Source: Edaphosphingomonas laterariae (GTDB lineage: Bacteria; Pseudomonadota; Alphaproteobacteria; Sphingomonadales; Sphingomonadaceae). Taken from it: DNA of 57,082 bases. Below the pieces are notes generated by a model. That model searched no databases and was not told where the DNA came from. It was given only the letters and a program-made list of their open reading frames with translations. The position numbers and the translations under genes were made by a program. The stretch lies in assembly GCF_900188165.1 (NCBI RefSeq), contig NZ_FZOS01000023.1:1-57082 (forward strand), in the 5' to 3' direction. How positions within the stretch are numbered: position 1 is the stretch's first letter; each line of letters begins with the position of its first letter. Below, one piece after another: positions 40,529-49,534 of the stretch.

Positions 40529-41395
40529 GTGACCTCCACGACGCTCCGTTTGAACATGCCGCAATGGCAGGGTGGCGATGAACCCGCCTATAGCTTTGGT
40601 TCCGAATTGTTGCGCTGGCTTGCCCCGCCGCATGACGGCCCCGAGGAAACCGTGGCGGTTCCGGAACCGGACGGAAGCTCCCCGCCGGTTAGCCGTGGCA
40701 TCAAGTGGTGCGCCGCCCTCTTGTCTCAAGCAAGAGCGGCGCGCGAAGCCATCGAGCGGCATGCGCCCGATCGGATCGTGACGCTTGGCGGCGACTGCCT
40801 GGTCGATCTTGCGCCGATGGCGTATCTAAGCCGCAGATATGGTGAAAAGCTGGGCGTTCTCTGGCTCGATGCCCATCCCGACGTGATGAGCGCTGCCGAG
40901 TTTTCGCACGCCCATGCCCATGTGCTTGCCCTGCTGCTTGGCCGGGGCGACGAGGCTTTCACGGCAGAAGTGCCCCGCAAGCTGGACGCCCGGCGTGTGA
41001 TGATCGCCGGCATGCAGGGATGGAACGCGGATGAAGACCTGATCCTGAAGGAACTGGGCATCCGGCATATCCCGCCAGCCGTCCTTGCTGACAGCAGCCG
41101 GCCGATCCTCGACTGGATCGAGACCGAGGGAATCACGCATCTTGCGGTACATTTCGACCTCGATGTCCTCGATCCGGCTCATTTTTCTCCGCTGCTGTTC
41201 AACAGGCCGGGCATGCCGGAGGGGGCCTTCGATGGAATAGAGCAAGGCCGTATGCAGCTGGACCAGGTGGTGCGCCTGTTGAAAGAGATCGGCGCGGCAG
41301 TGGATATGGTTGGCCTTGCCATCGCCGAACATCTGCCATGGGACATGCTGCGCCTGAGAAACAGCCTTGCCGAGTTACCCATCATGAAATCATGA
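40529..41395 (+). CDS. Arginase/agmatinase-family metallohydrolase
   Basis: The 288-residue protein has the ureohydrolase manganese ligands: GGDC (87-90), WLDAHPD (113-118), SHAHAHVLALLLG and HFDLDVLDP. In place of the usual GGDHS there is GGDC, and the G-x-HGM loop is altered, so the substrate may not be arginine or agmatine. The frame starts at GTG; an ATG nine codons downstream is an alternative start. It stands alone, divergent from the ParB-like gene with 152 bp between, and belongs to a small cargo block. Confidence 0.82.
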   Translation: MTSTTLRLNMPQWQGGDEPAYSFGSELLRWLAPPHDGPEETVAVPEPDGSSPPVSRGIKWCAALLSQARAAREAIERHAPDRIVTLGGDCLVDLAPMAYLSRRYGEKLGVLWLDAHPDVMSAAEFSHAHAHVLALLLGRGDEAFTAEVPRKLDARRVMIAGMQGWNADEDLILKELGIRHIPPAVLADSSRPILDWIETEGITHLAVHFDLDVLDPAHFSPLLFNRPGMPEGAFDGIEQGRMQLDQVVRLLKEIGAAVDMVGLAIAEHLPWDMLRLRNSLAELPIMKS

Positions 41396-41599
41396 AACTC
41401 ACTGTGGGCTGAAACCGCCCCGAGTTTCGGAATACCAATGGCGCACCACTCGCGAAGCTATCCTCGCCGCTTTGGACACGCCCTCCCCCCGATCTCGAGG
41501 TAAACGTCGTCACCGCTACGCGATGCTTCACAATCTGAATGTGACGGACTTCTCCTGTGAGAGCGGCGCTGACCGCCGATGAGACGTCATTAGAGGGTG

Positions 41600-42211
41600 T
41601 CAATGACCAACGAAACCCGCAGTGCCGACTGTTTCGGTGACATCTCGTGCTTGATGCAGAATGCACACCAGCTGCGCTTCGTCATTCAGGATCGGAACGG
41701 ACACCGTCTGCCAATAGCGCTCGAGAAACCGGCCATCGGAACCCCGCAGGTCATAGCGCTGTGCTTTCATGGCATGCTGGCGCCGTCCCTGTGCCGCGAT
41801 GCGGATGGAATCAAACAAGCCTGCGACGCCGGTTGCATCCTCAAGATCCGGATTATCCGGAAAGACGTCAAAGAGCCTTTCTCCGGCCACTCTGCTGCGC
41901 TCGGTATAGGTGATGGCAGTATGCGCATCGTTGACGTCGAGGATTCGCATACCAGCCCTCGGATCGATGATCATCGTAGGCTGGGTAGAGGTCTCCGTCA
42001 GGCGTTGAAAAAGGCTCCGATCACATGATGATAGCGCGCCAAATTCAATAGGATATCTCTGCACGCCAAGTGCGGCGGCGTTGAGCAATGCAAGCTCGCG
42101 TTGAATTGAACGGATCTGCTGCAGCAGATAGCTGCGCTCGGTGTCGGCAACGTCTGCGCCCAGGCAGGCCCTGAATTTCTTCAAGTTTTCGTGCAGGATG
42201 AAGCGTTGCAC
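41600..42211 (-). CDS. PAS-domain protein without output domain
   Basis: This 203-residue protein has an N-terminal helical part (about 1-60, coiled-coil-like). A single PAS domain follows (STQPTMIIDPRAGMRILDVN, then TERSRVAGERLFDVFPDNP, ending SVPILNDEAQLVCILHQARDVTE). There is no kinase, GGDEF or DNA-binding domain after it. It may act as a sensory adaptor or be a truncated regulator. The start is GTG with AGGGGG upstream. No partner gene lies next to it. Confidence 0.75.
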   Translation of the reverse strand: MQRFILHENLKKFRACLGADVADTERSYLLQQIRSIQRELALLNAAALGVQRYPIEFGALSSCDRSLFQRLTETSTQPTMIIDPRAGMRILDVNDAHTAITYTERSRVAGERLFDVFPDNPDLEDATGVAGLFDSIRIAAQGRRQHAMKAQRYDLRGSDGRFLERYWQTVSVPILNDEAQLVCILHQARDVTETVGTAGFVGH

Positions 42212-42384
42212 ATTACCCCCTAAGGTTTCAATTGTGCCTCGGATCTATGAACTTCTCCGGTCCCGAGAAGTTTCCCCGACTCGCTGGCATCTGCAACGCA
42301 ATAAATACACTGAATGACCTCTGAGCACACGACGCGCACCTTAAGGTGCCATCCAACAGCTTCGCGGGCGCTGGTGACGATCGC

Positions 42385-42705
42385 CAGATGATAACGCGCA
42401 ATCGCCGCTCGCCGACCCGCTTTAATGCGCTCAGTTCGACCAGCCCTGCCAGATCGCGCGTGGCGGTCGCCGAAGCGGCATCCGGGATCGTGCCGATAGT
42501 CGCGCGCGCTCAGCCCCCCAGCGAAGCCGTCCGGCCATTAGGCCGTCATGCGGATCAACGTCTTCTCGATCAAGAAACGGATACTCTCGATCGTTCGCCC
42601 ATGCGCCTCCAGCACGATACCGGCGAACCAACCCAGCCGGTCATCGATCCGGTTGCTCTGGCTGGCCCGTTGCAGCTCGGCGTAATAAGCCTTGCTTATG
42701 CCGAT
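42385..42705 (-). pseudogene. Decayed C-terminal fragment of a Fic-family gene
   Basis: Reading the minus strand across frames gives AYYAELQRASQSNRIDDRLG then WFAGIVLEAHGRTIESIRFL. After a stop comes PDGFAGGLSARDY, and after a shift ATATRDLAGLVELSALKRVG and ERRLR with a YHL end in yet another frame. This is the order of the helical and winged-helix C-terminal part of Fic proteins. At least one stop codon and two frameshifts break it, and the catalytic HxFxxGNGR half is missing. The remaining parts of 42212-42781 hold nothing else I can identify. Confidence 0.65.
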
Positions 42706-42781
42706 TAATCATCGCCGAGAATATCGACTCCTTCTGAGCGCGCCGGGCGGCGCCTGCGCGCGGCCCTTCAGTCGTTGAAGG

Positions 42782-43948
42782 TTACTGTTCCGGTATGTTC
42801 AGCAGCTCGACTGCCGGCGCGAAGACCCAGCCTTCGGAGAGCTGGTCGGTGAGCGGATCGCGATAGACCACGAGCCGCCACTTACCGCGGCTATCCTTCA
42901 CGGCAAGCAAGGTGCCGGCATCGCCGCGCATCAGTATCTGCGCCTTGCCCTGCGGCTCGCGACGGATCGGCGCGTCACGCTTCAGCTCTGCGCGGGGGAG
43001 GTTCGCGACATAGGCTTCGTCTGCCTTCTGATTGGCGGCGATGATCTTGTCGATCTTCTCCTGCAGGGTCTCGACTTGGACTTTCATCTCGGCATGGACC
43101 TTCTGCTCTGCTGGCGTCAGGTCTGCAGGGACGACCTCCTTGTAGATGCCATAGACGGTCATGATGAAGCCGATGAGCGCGATCGCACCGACATTGCGGA
43201 GCTCCTTCAGTGTGTTATCGCCGAACGTCGAGAAGATCACGCCTATCAGCTGCATGAATGCCGCCAGCAGGTCGACACTCTGTGCCGGATCTTCAGCGTG
43301 GCCGATCGCTTCGATCAGGCGGTGGGCCTCGATCACCTGCTCGGCCATGACGACCGCGCTGCTCGTCGCCACAGCCTCGGCCGTGGCGCGCAAGGTCATC
43401 ATGTCGATCGTGCGCGCTCGCTCCGCCGCGACCTTCAGGATGCCAAGGCTGGGCGCCATGCGCTCGCTCAGCGCCTTGATCTGATCGCCGACCTGCGAGC
43501 CAGCCATCAGCTTTCCGATTATCGCCCTGTTCGCCTCGAACATGCTGCCAAGCTTCACCATGTCCGCGATCGTCGAGCCAATCAGCAGCTTTTGTGCCGC
43601 CAGAATGCCGGTGGGATCACGGTTAATCCCCATGGCGGTCCTCTGGATCTGCAACAACCAGCTCGTGGAGGCGAAGTCCTTCAGCACGGGGACGCGACTC
43701 ATGCGCAGCGCCTCGGCTGCCGCTATCGTGTCGCTAACGCGCGTACCCTTCAGCATCGCCGCGGTCTTGAGGATACCGGACTTCTCGACTGCGTCCAGCG
43801 CCGTGAAGACGCTCGGCAGCGGCTTGATCGCGCTCGGCAGGGCAAAGTTCGGGCCCATCGCCCGCTTGATAAGGTCCGACTGCTCGCGCTGCAGCTTCAT
43901 GGCTTCATACAACGGGCTGTCAGGCCCGAATGGGAATTTGTTGCTCAT
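42782..43948 (-). CDS. Hypothetical protein with one or two membrane segments and SH3-like C terminus
   Basis: This 388-residue protein starts MSNKFPFGPDSPLYEAMKLQ. A long, Met- and Ala-rich helical region (about 20-230) precedes a hydrophobic stretch around VDLLAAFMQLIGVIFSTFG and then a clear helix (IALIGFIMTVYGIYKEVV). A coiled coil and a C-terminal SH3-like beta domain follow (ILMRGDAGTLLAVKDSRGKW, ending GWVFAPAVELL). No named family is recognised. It lies alone beside the Fic remnant between backbone genes. The Shine-Dalgarno is weak; an in-frame extension upstream is less protein-like. The roughly 300 bp on its 5' side (43949-44248) hold no gene that I can support. Confidence 0.65.
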   Translation of the reverse strand: MSNKFPFGPDSPLYEAMKLQREQSDLIKRAMGPNFALPSAIKPLPSVFTALDAVEKSGILKTAAMLKGTRVSDTIAAAEALRMSRVPVLKDFASTSWLLQIQRTAMGINRDPTGILAAQKLLIGSTIADMVKLGSMFEANRAIIGKLMAGSQVGDQIKALSERMAPSLGILKVAAERARTIDMMTLRATAEAVATSSAVVMAEQVIEAHRLIEAIGHAEDPAQSVDLLAAFMQLIGVIFSTFGDNTLKELRNVGAIALIGFIMTVYGIYKEVVPADLTPAEQKVHAEMKVQVETLQEKIDKIIAANQKADEAYVANLPRAELKRDAPIRREPQGKAQILMRGDAGTLLAVKDSRGKWRLVVYRDPLTDQLSEGWVFAPAVELLNIPEQ

Positions 43949-44238
43949 GGAGATTCCATCGCAGAATCGAGTCCCCGGTTCGACCAACTTTTGGGCAACC
44001 ACAGTGAACCGCGCACATTTTTTCAGCGCACCGAGCGATCGCAACATGGGACGGGGCGCGCGGCACTGTATGGACATCGAACCCCTTCACGCCGGCGGGG
44101 CCTGACCTTCGGTCGTTTCATTCATGAACCTACTTTTCAACTCTCTGCACGACAGTCAGAAAGGAGGGATGTTGTTCACTGTCAAACCCGAAGAACTCAA
44201 AGACTTTGATCGACTGACAGGCCGTGCCGCCGGACCGT

Positions 44239-44264
44239 CGAAGAGCCATCAACTTGGCTCTTCG
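44239..44264 (-). terminator. Hairpin at the 3' end of the helicase gene
   Basis: CGAAGAGCCA (44239-44248) pairs perfectly with TGGCTCTTCG (44255-44264) across a 6-nt loop. The TGA of the 1406-codon gene lies in the loop. No U-run follows, so if it is a terminator it is not a canonical intrinsic one; it could also protect the mRNA 3' end. Confidence 0.4.
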
Positions 44265-47200
44265 AAGAGGCCCGACAAAACTGTCTCGGCCGATGGCACC
44301 GGCACGAACACACGGGTCCGATATTGTATTACTTCGGTAAAGCAGCCGATCGACTTGAGCCACGGCAGGCGATCATGCGGACAGCCGACCAGTTCGATGC
44401 GAGGCGAGCCGTTGACGAGCGAACGCTTGATCGTGAGGGGGAACGGTTGCGAGACATCGATGCTCCGCCCTGCCGTCACCGCCTTGACCACAGCGTCCGC
44501 CGGTAGGGCCTCAGCGCGGTCGATGCCGAGCCTGGCGAAGAGTGGGGGAACATGATCGTCGAAGACGAGGCGGCCCAACCATGATCGTCCTTCCCCATCG
44601 ACGATGCGGTTGACTGCAAGATGGTCGCTCGGCAGCGCCGACCAGATGGGCAGAAGCAGGCCGGTGGCCAGCCGGATCGTCTCGCTGTCCACGGCTTGGC
44701 GGGCCGCTTCCACCTCGCCTGCCCAGGTTGTGCTGAACGTCTCGCGTGTCACTTCCTCCCAGGACGATTCATAAAGATCGTCTTCGCGCATATATTCGTT
44801 GCGCGTCGGCCGCATCATCTCGACACGCGGGATCGGCGTGCCTTCCTTCTCCTCCATCAGGGCCCGCGCCCGGGTCCGGAGCGCGGACTTGCCGGACTTC
44901 CGATTGATCATGAAGCGGGCACTGGCATCGCCATCGGCGATCCGCAGGATGCGCTCCAGTGTGACCGGATTGCGGCGGCGCGCGATTTCGATGGTGAGGA
45001 GGTGCGACGTCGCGCCGGTGAGCGGATCGGTGCGCAATATGATATCATCAATGAGTGTCGCCCGATCGACGAGGATCGTTTCGACCCCGACATCGAGGCG
45101 CCCGGCATCGCGCGCCGCCGAGACGCGGGTCTCGATCAGGGCGAGGAACTCGTCGAAGATGCTGTTCTGGAGTGCGATCGGTAGCGCGAGGATGCGGTTG
45201 AGCCATCGCTGTATAGGCGGCATTTCATCCTTGAGAACGCCATCCTTGTCGACCAGCTCGAGACCGGTGCGGTGCTGGAATTCGTCGAGGCTGGTGCTGG
45301 CAAGCTTGCCTGCCGCCAACAGGTCGAACCAGCTCAGGAGAGCAGCGCAGGCATATTCGCTCTCGAGATTGTCGGCGGGGTCGAACAGTCCTTGTCCGCC
45401 GGTCTGGCGCTGGCCGCGCGTGAGCGCCCCCAAGCTGTCGAGGCGGCGCGCGATCGTGCTGGTGAAGCGCAACTCGCCCTTGCAGTCGGTCGTCACCGGC
45501 CGGAACAGCGGCGTCGCCGCCTGATGTGTGCGGTGCGTCCGTCCTAGCCCCTGGATCGCACGATCCGCGCGCCAGCCGGGTTCCAGAAGAAGATGGACGC
45601 GCTGCTCCTGGTTCGCCGCGTCGAGCGAGGCATGATAGCTGCGCCCCGTGCCGCCGGCATCGGAGAAGACGAGTATCCGCTTGCGCCCCGCCTGGAATGC
45701 GGCAGCCTCCGCCTGGCTCGTGCGCGCCGACCGGCTCTCCAGTTTCTGCCTGCCATCGCTCGCGGTGATCAGGCGCTTGGTACGGCCCGTGACTTCGGCG
45801 ACGGTCTCGTGCCCGAAATGTTCGAGCAGCGCATCAAGCGCCGACATGATGGGAGGCATCGCGCAGAGCTTTTCGATCAGCTCGGCCCGCGCCGCTTCGG
45901 CCTCCGGATTGTAGACGGGGTTGCCGTGCTCGTCGGTCATCGGCAGTGACCGCGGCGTGCCGGTGTCGTCTTTGAAGATCTGCATCTGCCGCGTCGGGAA
46001 CGCACGCTCGAGATAGTCGATGATATATTCTCGCGGCGAGAGATCGATTTCGAGATCCGCGCGCTCCTCGGGATTGAGATCGCCAAGGCGCCGGTTGAGA
46101 ATGGATTCCGCCGTCGTCACCAGCTGGAGCACCACGGACTGGCCATCGGAGACATGCGCGCGAATGGCAGCGATAACCGTCGGGAGCTTCATCGAAAGGA
46201 GCAGCTGACCGAAGAATCGCTGTTTCGTGGACTCGAAGCGCGAGCGCGCCGAGGCCTTGGCCCCACTGTTGAGCGTCGCATTCGCCAACCCGTCGACCAC
46301 CGATGTCAACTCAAGGGCGCGTTCCATATTGCGATGAATGATCGCCCAGGCATCGGCATAGCTGTCATAGATGGCGATCTGGTCGGGCGTCAGTTCGTGC
46401 CGCAGGATCTCATACTCGACACCCACGAAGCTCAGCGCACGGGCAGTATAGAGACCTAGCGCCTTGAGGTCGCGCGCCACGAGCTCCATCGCCGCGATCC
46501 CGCCCTTGCGAATACCGGTGATAAACTGCTCGCGATTGGTGAAGGCGGTTTCCGGGCCCCAGAGGCCGAGCCTGACAGCATAGGCCAGGTTGTTGACGTC
46601 CGATGCGCCGGTCGCCGAAGCGTAGAGCACACGGGCTCCGGGGAGGTTGTTCTGAAGGAGAACCCCGCAAATGCCTTGTTGCGAGCCCTCCTTCGGGCCG
46701 AGAGCCCCCTCGCCGCCCGCGACGCCGCCCATCTCGTGCGCTTCATCGTAGCCGATAACGCCTTCGAAATCGTCGCCGGCCCAATCGATGATCTGCTTGA
46801 GGCGACTGTGATCGCCGCGCGCCGAGCGAAGTGTGGGATAGGTGACGAACAGGACGCCCTGCTCGAGCGCGATTGGCTGGTCGATCTTCCAGTTGGAAAG
46901 GGGCTGGATGTCGGCCGCGAGGCCACCGAGCGCGGTCCAGTCGCGCCGGGCATCCTCAAGCAGCGTTTCGTTCTTCGAGACCCAGATGTTGCGGCGCCGG
47001 CCCTGCAGCCAATTGTCGAGAATGCAGGCCGCGACCTGACGCCCCTTTCCCGCACCGGTGCCGTCTCCCAGGAAGTAACCCTTGCGATAGACTCGGCCGC
47101 CTTCGGCTTCGTCGAGACCAACACCTTCCTTGCTCGGCGTGAACCGGCCGGGCAGAAACTGGGACCAGGCGTGACCCGCATAGACAACTGTTTCGAGCTG

Positions 47201-48469
47201 CGAGGCGGAAAGCAGGCGCTCGGAAACGGTGCGTTCCGGGAGGTGAGGCACATAGTCGGGGATTGGCGCGGCGATCGATCCCATCGCCACCGATTCCACG
47301 AGCGCGGTCGGATGCTCGCCGGCCGCTTCGAACACGATCCGACTGGGCCTGTAGGGCAGATAGACGCCGACCTGATCGAGCAAGGGCGCGGGCGCATCGA
47401 GCGCGGTGTAGCCGACAGGCAGGATATTGTTGCGAACCGGCGCATGATAAGGCCTCGGCGCCGCCCGCGTGCTCTTGACCGCACGGAACAGGGACAGGCT
47501 GGAGGAGCGCTTTGGCGTCGGCGGTAACGCGGTCGTGATCGCGCTGCGTTCGGGAACGGTCAGGGCTCCCAGCAATTCGCGGATCGATCCGCGCTGGATG
47601 GTCGCCTGAACGGCGCCGCCCCCGACCTTGTCGATGACGAAGAGCCGGACCGCGATTGACGTCCCGTGCTTCAGATAGCATTTCTCGAGCCGGACCGACG
47701 TCCGGACGCTGACATCACGCAGCGTTGTCTCGAAAAGATCGCGCATGCGTGCATTGGGGCCGAACCAATCGGGCATGACCGCAACGAGCCTGCCACCGGG
47801 TTGCAAGCGTCGCAGGGCCGCCTGGAGATGGCGGACGGCGGCATGACTGTCGGCGCCGAGACCCACGGAGCGCGAGAAAGGCGGGTTCATCAGGACGATG
47901 CTGGGGCGCGGCGCGTCTGCGAGCGTGGAATTAATCGTCGCCCCGTCATGGCCGGTGATCACCGCATCGGGAAAGGCATGTCTCAGGCGCGCGCGGCGCG
48001 GCGCGGCATATTCGTTGAGCTGGAGACCGGCATGATCCCGGCAATGGGCGATGAGAAGTCCATTACCGGCACTCGGCTCCAGAATGACATCTCCGGGCTC
48101 GATAGCCGCCAGGACGACAGCAAGCGCGGCGAGATCAACGGGTGTCGAAAATTGCTGCCATTCGATCTGCTCCTCGCTGCGCACCGTCTGGGTGGGCAGC
48201 CGGTCGAGCAGGTCGCAGGCCGCACCGACATCGGCGAGTGAGCGCAGCGGATAGGGACCGAACTGGAGGTGGTGGGCGAGCGCATGCTCCAAAATCTCGA
48301 AACTGTCGCGCTGCGTCCATAGGCCATCGGCATCGGTGCCGCCAAATCCGGCGACCATCGCGGCATTGAGATCCGCGCGGGTAATGCGATCAACGGACCG
48401 GAGCCGTTCGACAAGGAGGGTGGTCGCGCGGCGTTCAGCCGCCGTCGCGGCATCAGAAAGGTTGGTCAT
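44249..48469 (-). CDS. Methyltransferase-strawberry notch helicase fusion (DarB-like)
   Basis: The 1406-residue protein joins an N-terminal Rossmann DNA methyltransferase (EPSAGNG 131-137, NPPF 195-198, typical of N6-adenine enzymes) to a superfamily 2 helicase of the strawberry-notch type. The helicase has Walker A GDGTGAGKG (468-476), DEAH box (575-578), SATGASDV and a helicase C-terminal domain with GGTGRSYHAS and GRTHRTHQ. Phage P1 DarB has the same combination and protects DNA against type I restriction; plasmid homologues are common in alphaproteobacteria. Such a role during transfer is likely but inferred. It has its own leader element upstream. Confidence 0.87.
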   Translation of the reverse strand: MTNLSDAATAAERRATTLLVERLRSVDRITRADLNAAMVAGFGGTDADGLWTQRDSFEILEHALAHHLQFGPYPLRSLADVGAACDLLDRLPTQTVRSEEQIEWQQFSTPVDLAALAVVLAAIEPGDVILEPSAGNGLLIAHCRDHAGLQLNEYAAPRRARLRHAFPDAVITGHDGATINSTLADAPRPSIVLMNPPFSRSVGLGADSHAAVRHLQAALRRLQPGGRLVAVMPDWFGPNARMRDLFETTLRDVSVRTSVRLEKCYLKHGTSIAVRLFVIDKVGGGAVQATIQRGSIRELLGALTVPERSAITTALPPTPKRSSSLSLFRAVKSTRAAPRPYHAPVRNNILPVGYTALDAPAPLLDQVGVYLPYRPSRIVFEAAGEHPTALVESVAMGSIAAPIPDYVPHLPERTVSERLLSASQLETVVYAGHAWSQFLPGRFTPSKEGVGLDEAEGGRVYRKGYFLGDGTGAGKGRQVAACILDNWLQGRRRNIWVSKNETLLEDARRDWTALGGLAADIQPLSNWKIDQPIALEQGVLFVTYPTLRSARGDHSRLKQIIDWAGDDFEGVIGYDEAHEMGGVAGGEGALGPKEGSQQGICGVLLQNNLPGARVLYASATGASDVNNLAYAVRLGLWGPETAFTNREQFITGIRKGGIAAMELVARDLKALGLYTARALSFVGVEYEILRHELTPDQIAIYDSYADAWAIIHRNMERALELTSVVDGLANATLNSGAKASARSRFESTKQRFFGQLLLSMKLPTVIAAIRAHVSDGQSVVLQLVTTAESILNRRLGDLNPEERADLEIDLSPREYIIDYLERAFPTRQMQIFKDDTGTPRSLPMTDEHGNPVYNPEAEAARAELIEKLCAMPPIMSALDALLEHFGHETVAEVTGRTKRLITASDGRQKLESRSARTSQAEAAAFQAGRKRILVFSDAGGTGRSYHASLDAANQEQRVHLLLEPGWRADRAIQGLGRTHRTHQAATPLFRPVTTDCKGELRFTSTIARRLDSLGALTRGQRQTGGQGLFDPADNLESEYACAALLSWFDLLAAGKLASTSLDEFQHRTGLELVDKDGVLKDEMPPIQRWLNRILALPIALQNSIFDEFLALIETRVSAARDAGRLDVGVETILVDRATLIDDIILRTDPLTGATSHLLTIEIARRRNPVTLERILRIADGDASARFMINRKSGKSALRTRARALMEEKEGTPIPRVEMMRPTRNEYMREDDLYESSWEEVTRETFSTTWAGEVEAARQAVDSETIRLATGLLLPIWSALPSDHLAVNRIVDGEGRSWLGRLVFDDHVPPLFARLGIDRAEALPADAVVKAVTAGRSIDVSQPFPLTIKRSLVNGSPRIELVGCPHDRLPWLKSIGCFTEVIQYRTRVFVPVPSAETVLSGLFEEPS

Positions 48470-48487
48470 TTAGGGGTCTCCAGAGCG

Positions 48488-48530
48488 GCTACCCTTCTGG
48501 TAGCTCAGCCCTTCACACCCCCTTCCCTTT
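48488..48530 (-). promoter_or_regulatory. Leader element copy f: AGGGAAGGGGG tract plus hairpin before the helicase gene
   Basis: The 11-mer (48518-48528, minus) is followed by TGTGA and a perfect 6-bp hairpin (GCTACC 48488-48493, GGTAGC 48499-48504) and then GGAG and the ATG. A stop codon (TAA) directly before the ATG rules out an N-terminal extension here. The tract is thus not the ribosome site of a longer protein in this copy. Confidence 0.5.
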
Positions 48531-48693
48531 GGATCGGATGCGCGGCCGCGCGTGGTCACGCGGGAAAAATGCTGTGGCCCAGTGCCTGATCGCGCAGACT
48601 GTCGCCGAGCAGGTAGATTATCTTATGGTATTGGCGGGTGTCTCACCCAAAGCTGTCCGCGCACAATCTCTCATATGCCTTCAAGGAAAGACC

Positions 48694-49512
48694 ATGACCG
48701 CGACTTTCGAAACGTTGTTGGCGAGCGACTTCTCCGCACGATGTGATCGGCCGCTTGACCGGGCAGTGCAGATCGCACGCGATCATGGCGGCAAACTGAC
48801 GATAGCGCACGTCCTGGAGCGGCAAGGCGCACCGTCTGGGCCCGAGACGGTCGAGCGCCTGCGTGCGGAATTGCCGCTCACGGCGCAGGACGCCAATCTG
48901 ATCGTGCGGTCCGGGTCTGCCCCCAAGATGCTGGCGCAAATAGCGGCGGAACGCGGCAGCGATCTGATCGTGACCGGCGTCGCGCGCTACAACAGCATCG
49001 GCGATTATCTGCTGGGCACGGCTGTCGACCATATTGTCCGCAATGCGCAAGCCCCGGTTCTGGTCGTGCGGCGCCGCGCGACGGGACCTTATGAACAGAT
49101 CGTCGTCGCGACCGATTTTTCAGACTGTTCACGCGCGGCTCTTCTGTCTGCCGCGCAGCTCTTTCCCGCAGCTGACATCACCGTCGTCCATGCCTTCCAT
49201 GTCCCGTACGAAGCCTGGCTGAAATCGGATGATGTAAAGGAATATGTGCGAACCGAAGCCCAGGAGGGCATGGAGGCGTTCCTTGCCCAGAAGGAACTCG
49301 CGTCATTGGCTTCCCGCATCGAAGCCATTGTCGATGAAGGGGAGACAGGCAGCGTCATCATGCGCCAGTTTGAACGCACGAAGTCGCACCTTCTGGTCCT
49401 CGGCACCCATGGCCGCAGCGGCTTTGCCCATGCGACGATCGGCAGTCAGGCCGAGGCGTTGCTGTCGGCGGTGAATACCGATGTACTGATGGTACGCGAA
49501 CCCAGGCCTTGA
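48694..49512 (+). CDS. Tandem universal stress protein (UspA family)
   Basis: The 272-residue protein consists of two Usp domains. The first ends DLIVTGVARYNSIGDYLLGT and APVLVVRR. The second, from about residue 145, has VVATDFSDCSR and the ATP-binding LLVLGTHGRSGFAHATIGS. The ATP motif is complete in domain 2 and diverged in domain 1. Usp proteins bind ATP and help cells through starvation, oxidants or metals. The ATG follows CAAGGAAAG. The divergent gap to the helicase (224 bp) probably contains its promoter, which I cannot place. Confidence 0.87.
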   Translation: MTATFETLLASDFSARCDRPLDRAVQIARDHGGKLTIAHVLERQGAPSGPETVERLRAELPLTAQDANLIVRSGSAPKMLAQIAAERGSDLIVTGVARYNSIGDYLLGTAVDHIVRNAQAPVLVVRRRATGPYEQIVVATDFSDCSRAALLSAAQLFPAADITVVHAFHVPYEAWLKSDDVKEYVRTEAQEGMEAFLAQKELASLASRIEAIVDEGETGSVIMRQFERTKSHLLVLGTHGRSGFAHATIGSQAEALLSAVNTDVLMVREPRP

Positions 49513-49534
49513 CCACACTGCTCACCCGACAATG

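Noticed and set aside
38043-40532. An 829-codon plus-strand open frame opposite the ParB-like gene
   Set aside because: The minus strand has clear ParB motifs and ribosome site; the plus frame has the composition of an antisense frame and no domain.
41382-41666. Small minus-strand frame between the arginase-family and PAS genes
   Set aside because: Ser/Arg-rich composition, no ribosome site and no recognisable fold; it overlaps the PAS gene end in another frame.
44124-44555. Plus-strand frame starting MNLLFNSLHDSQ
   Set aside because: Most of it is antisense to the helicase C terminus and the start lacks a ribosome site at proper distance.
48540-48551. Palindrome GCGCGGCCGCGC in the helicase/usp divergent region
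   Set aside because: A short GC-only palindrome is expected by chance in DNA of this composition and is not placed relative to any recognisable promoter.
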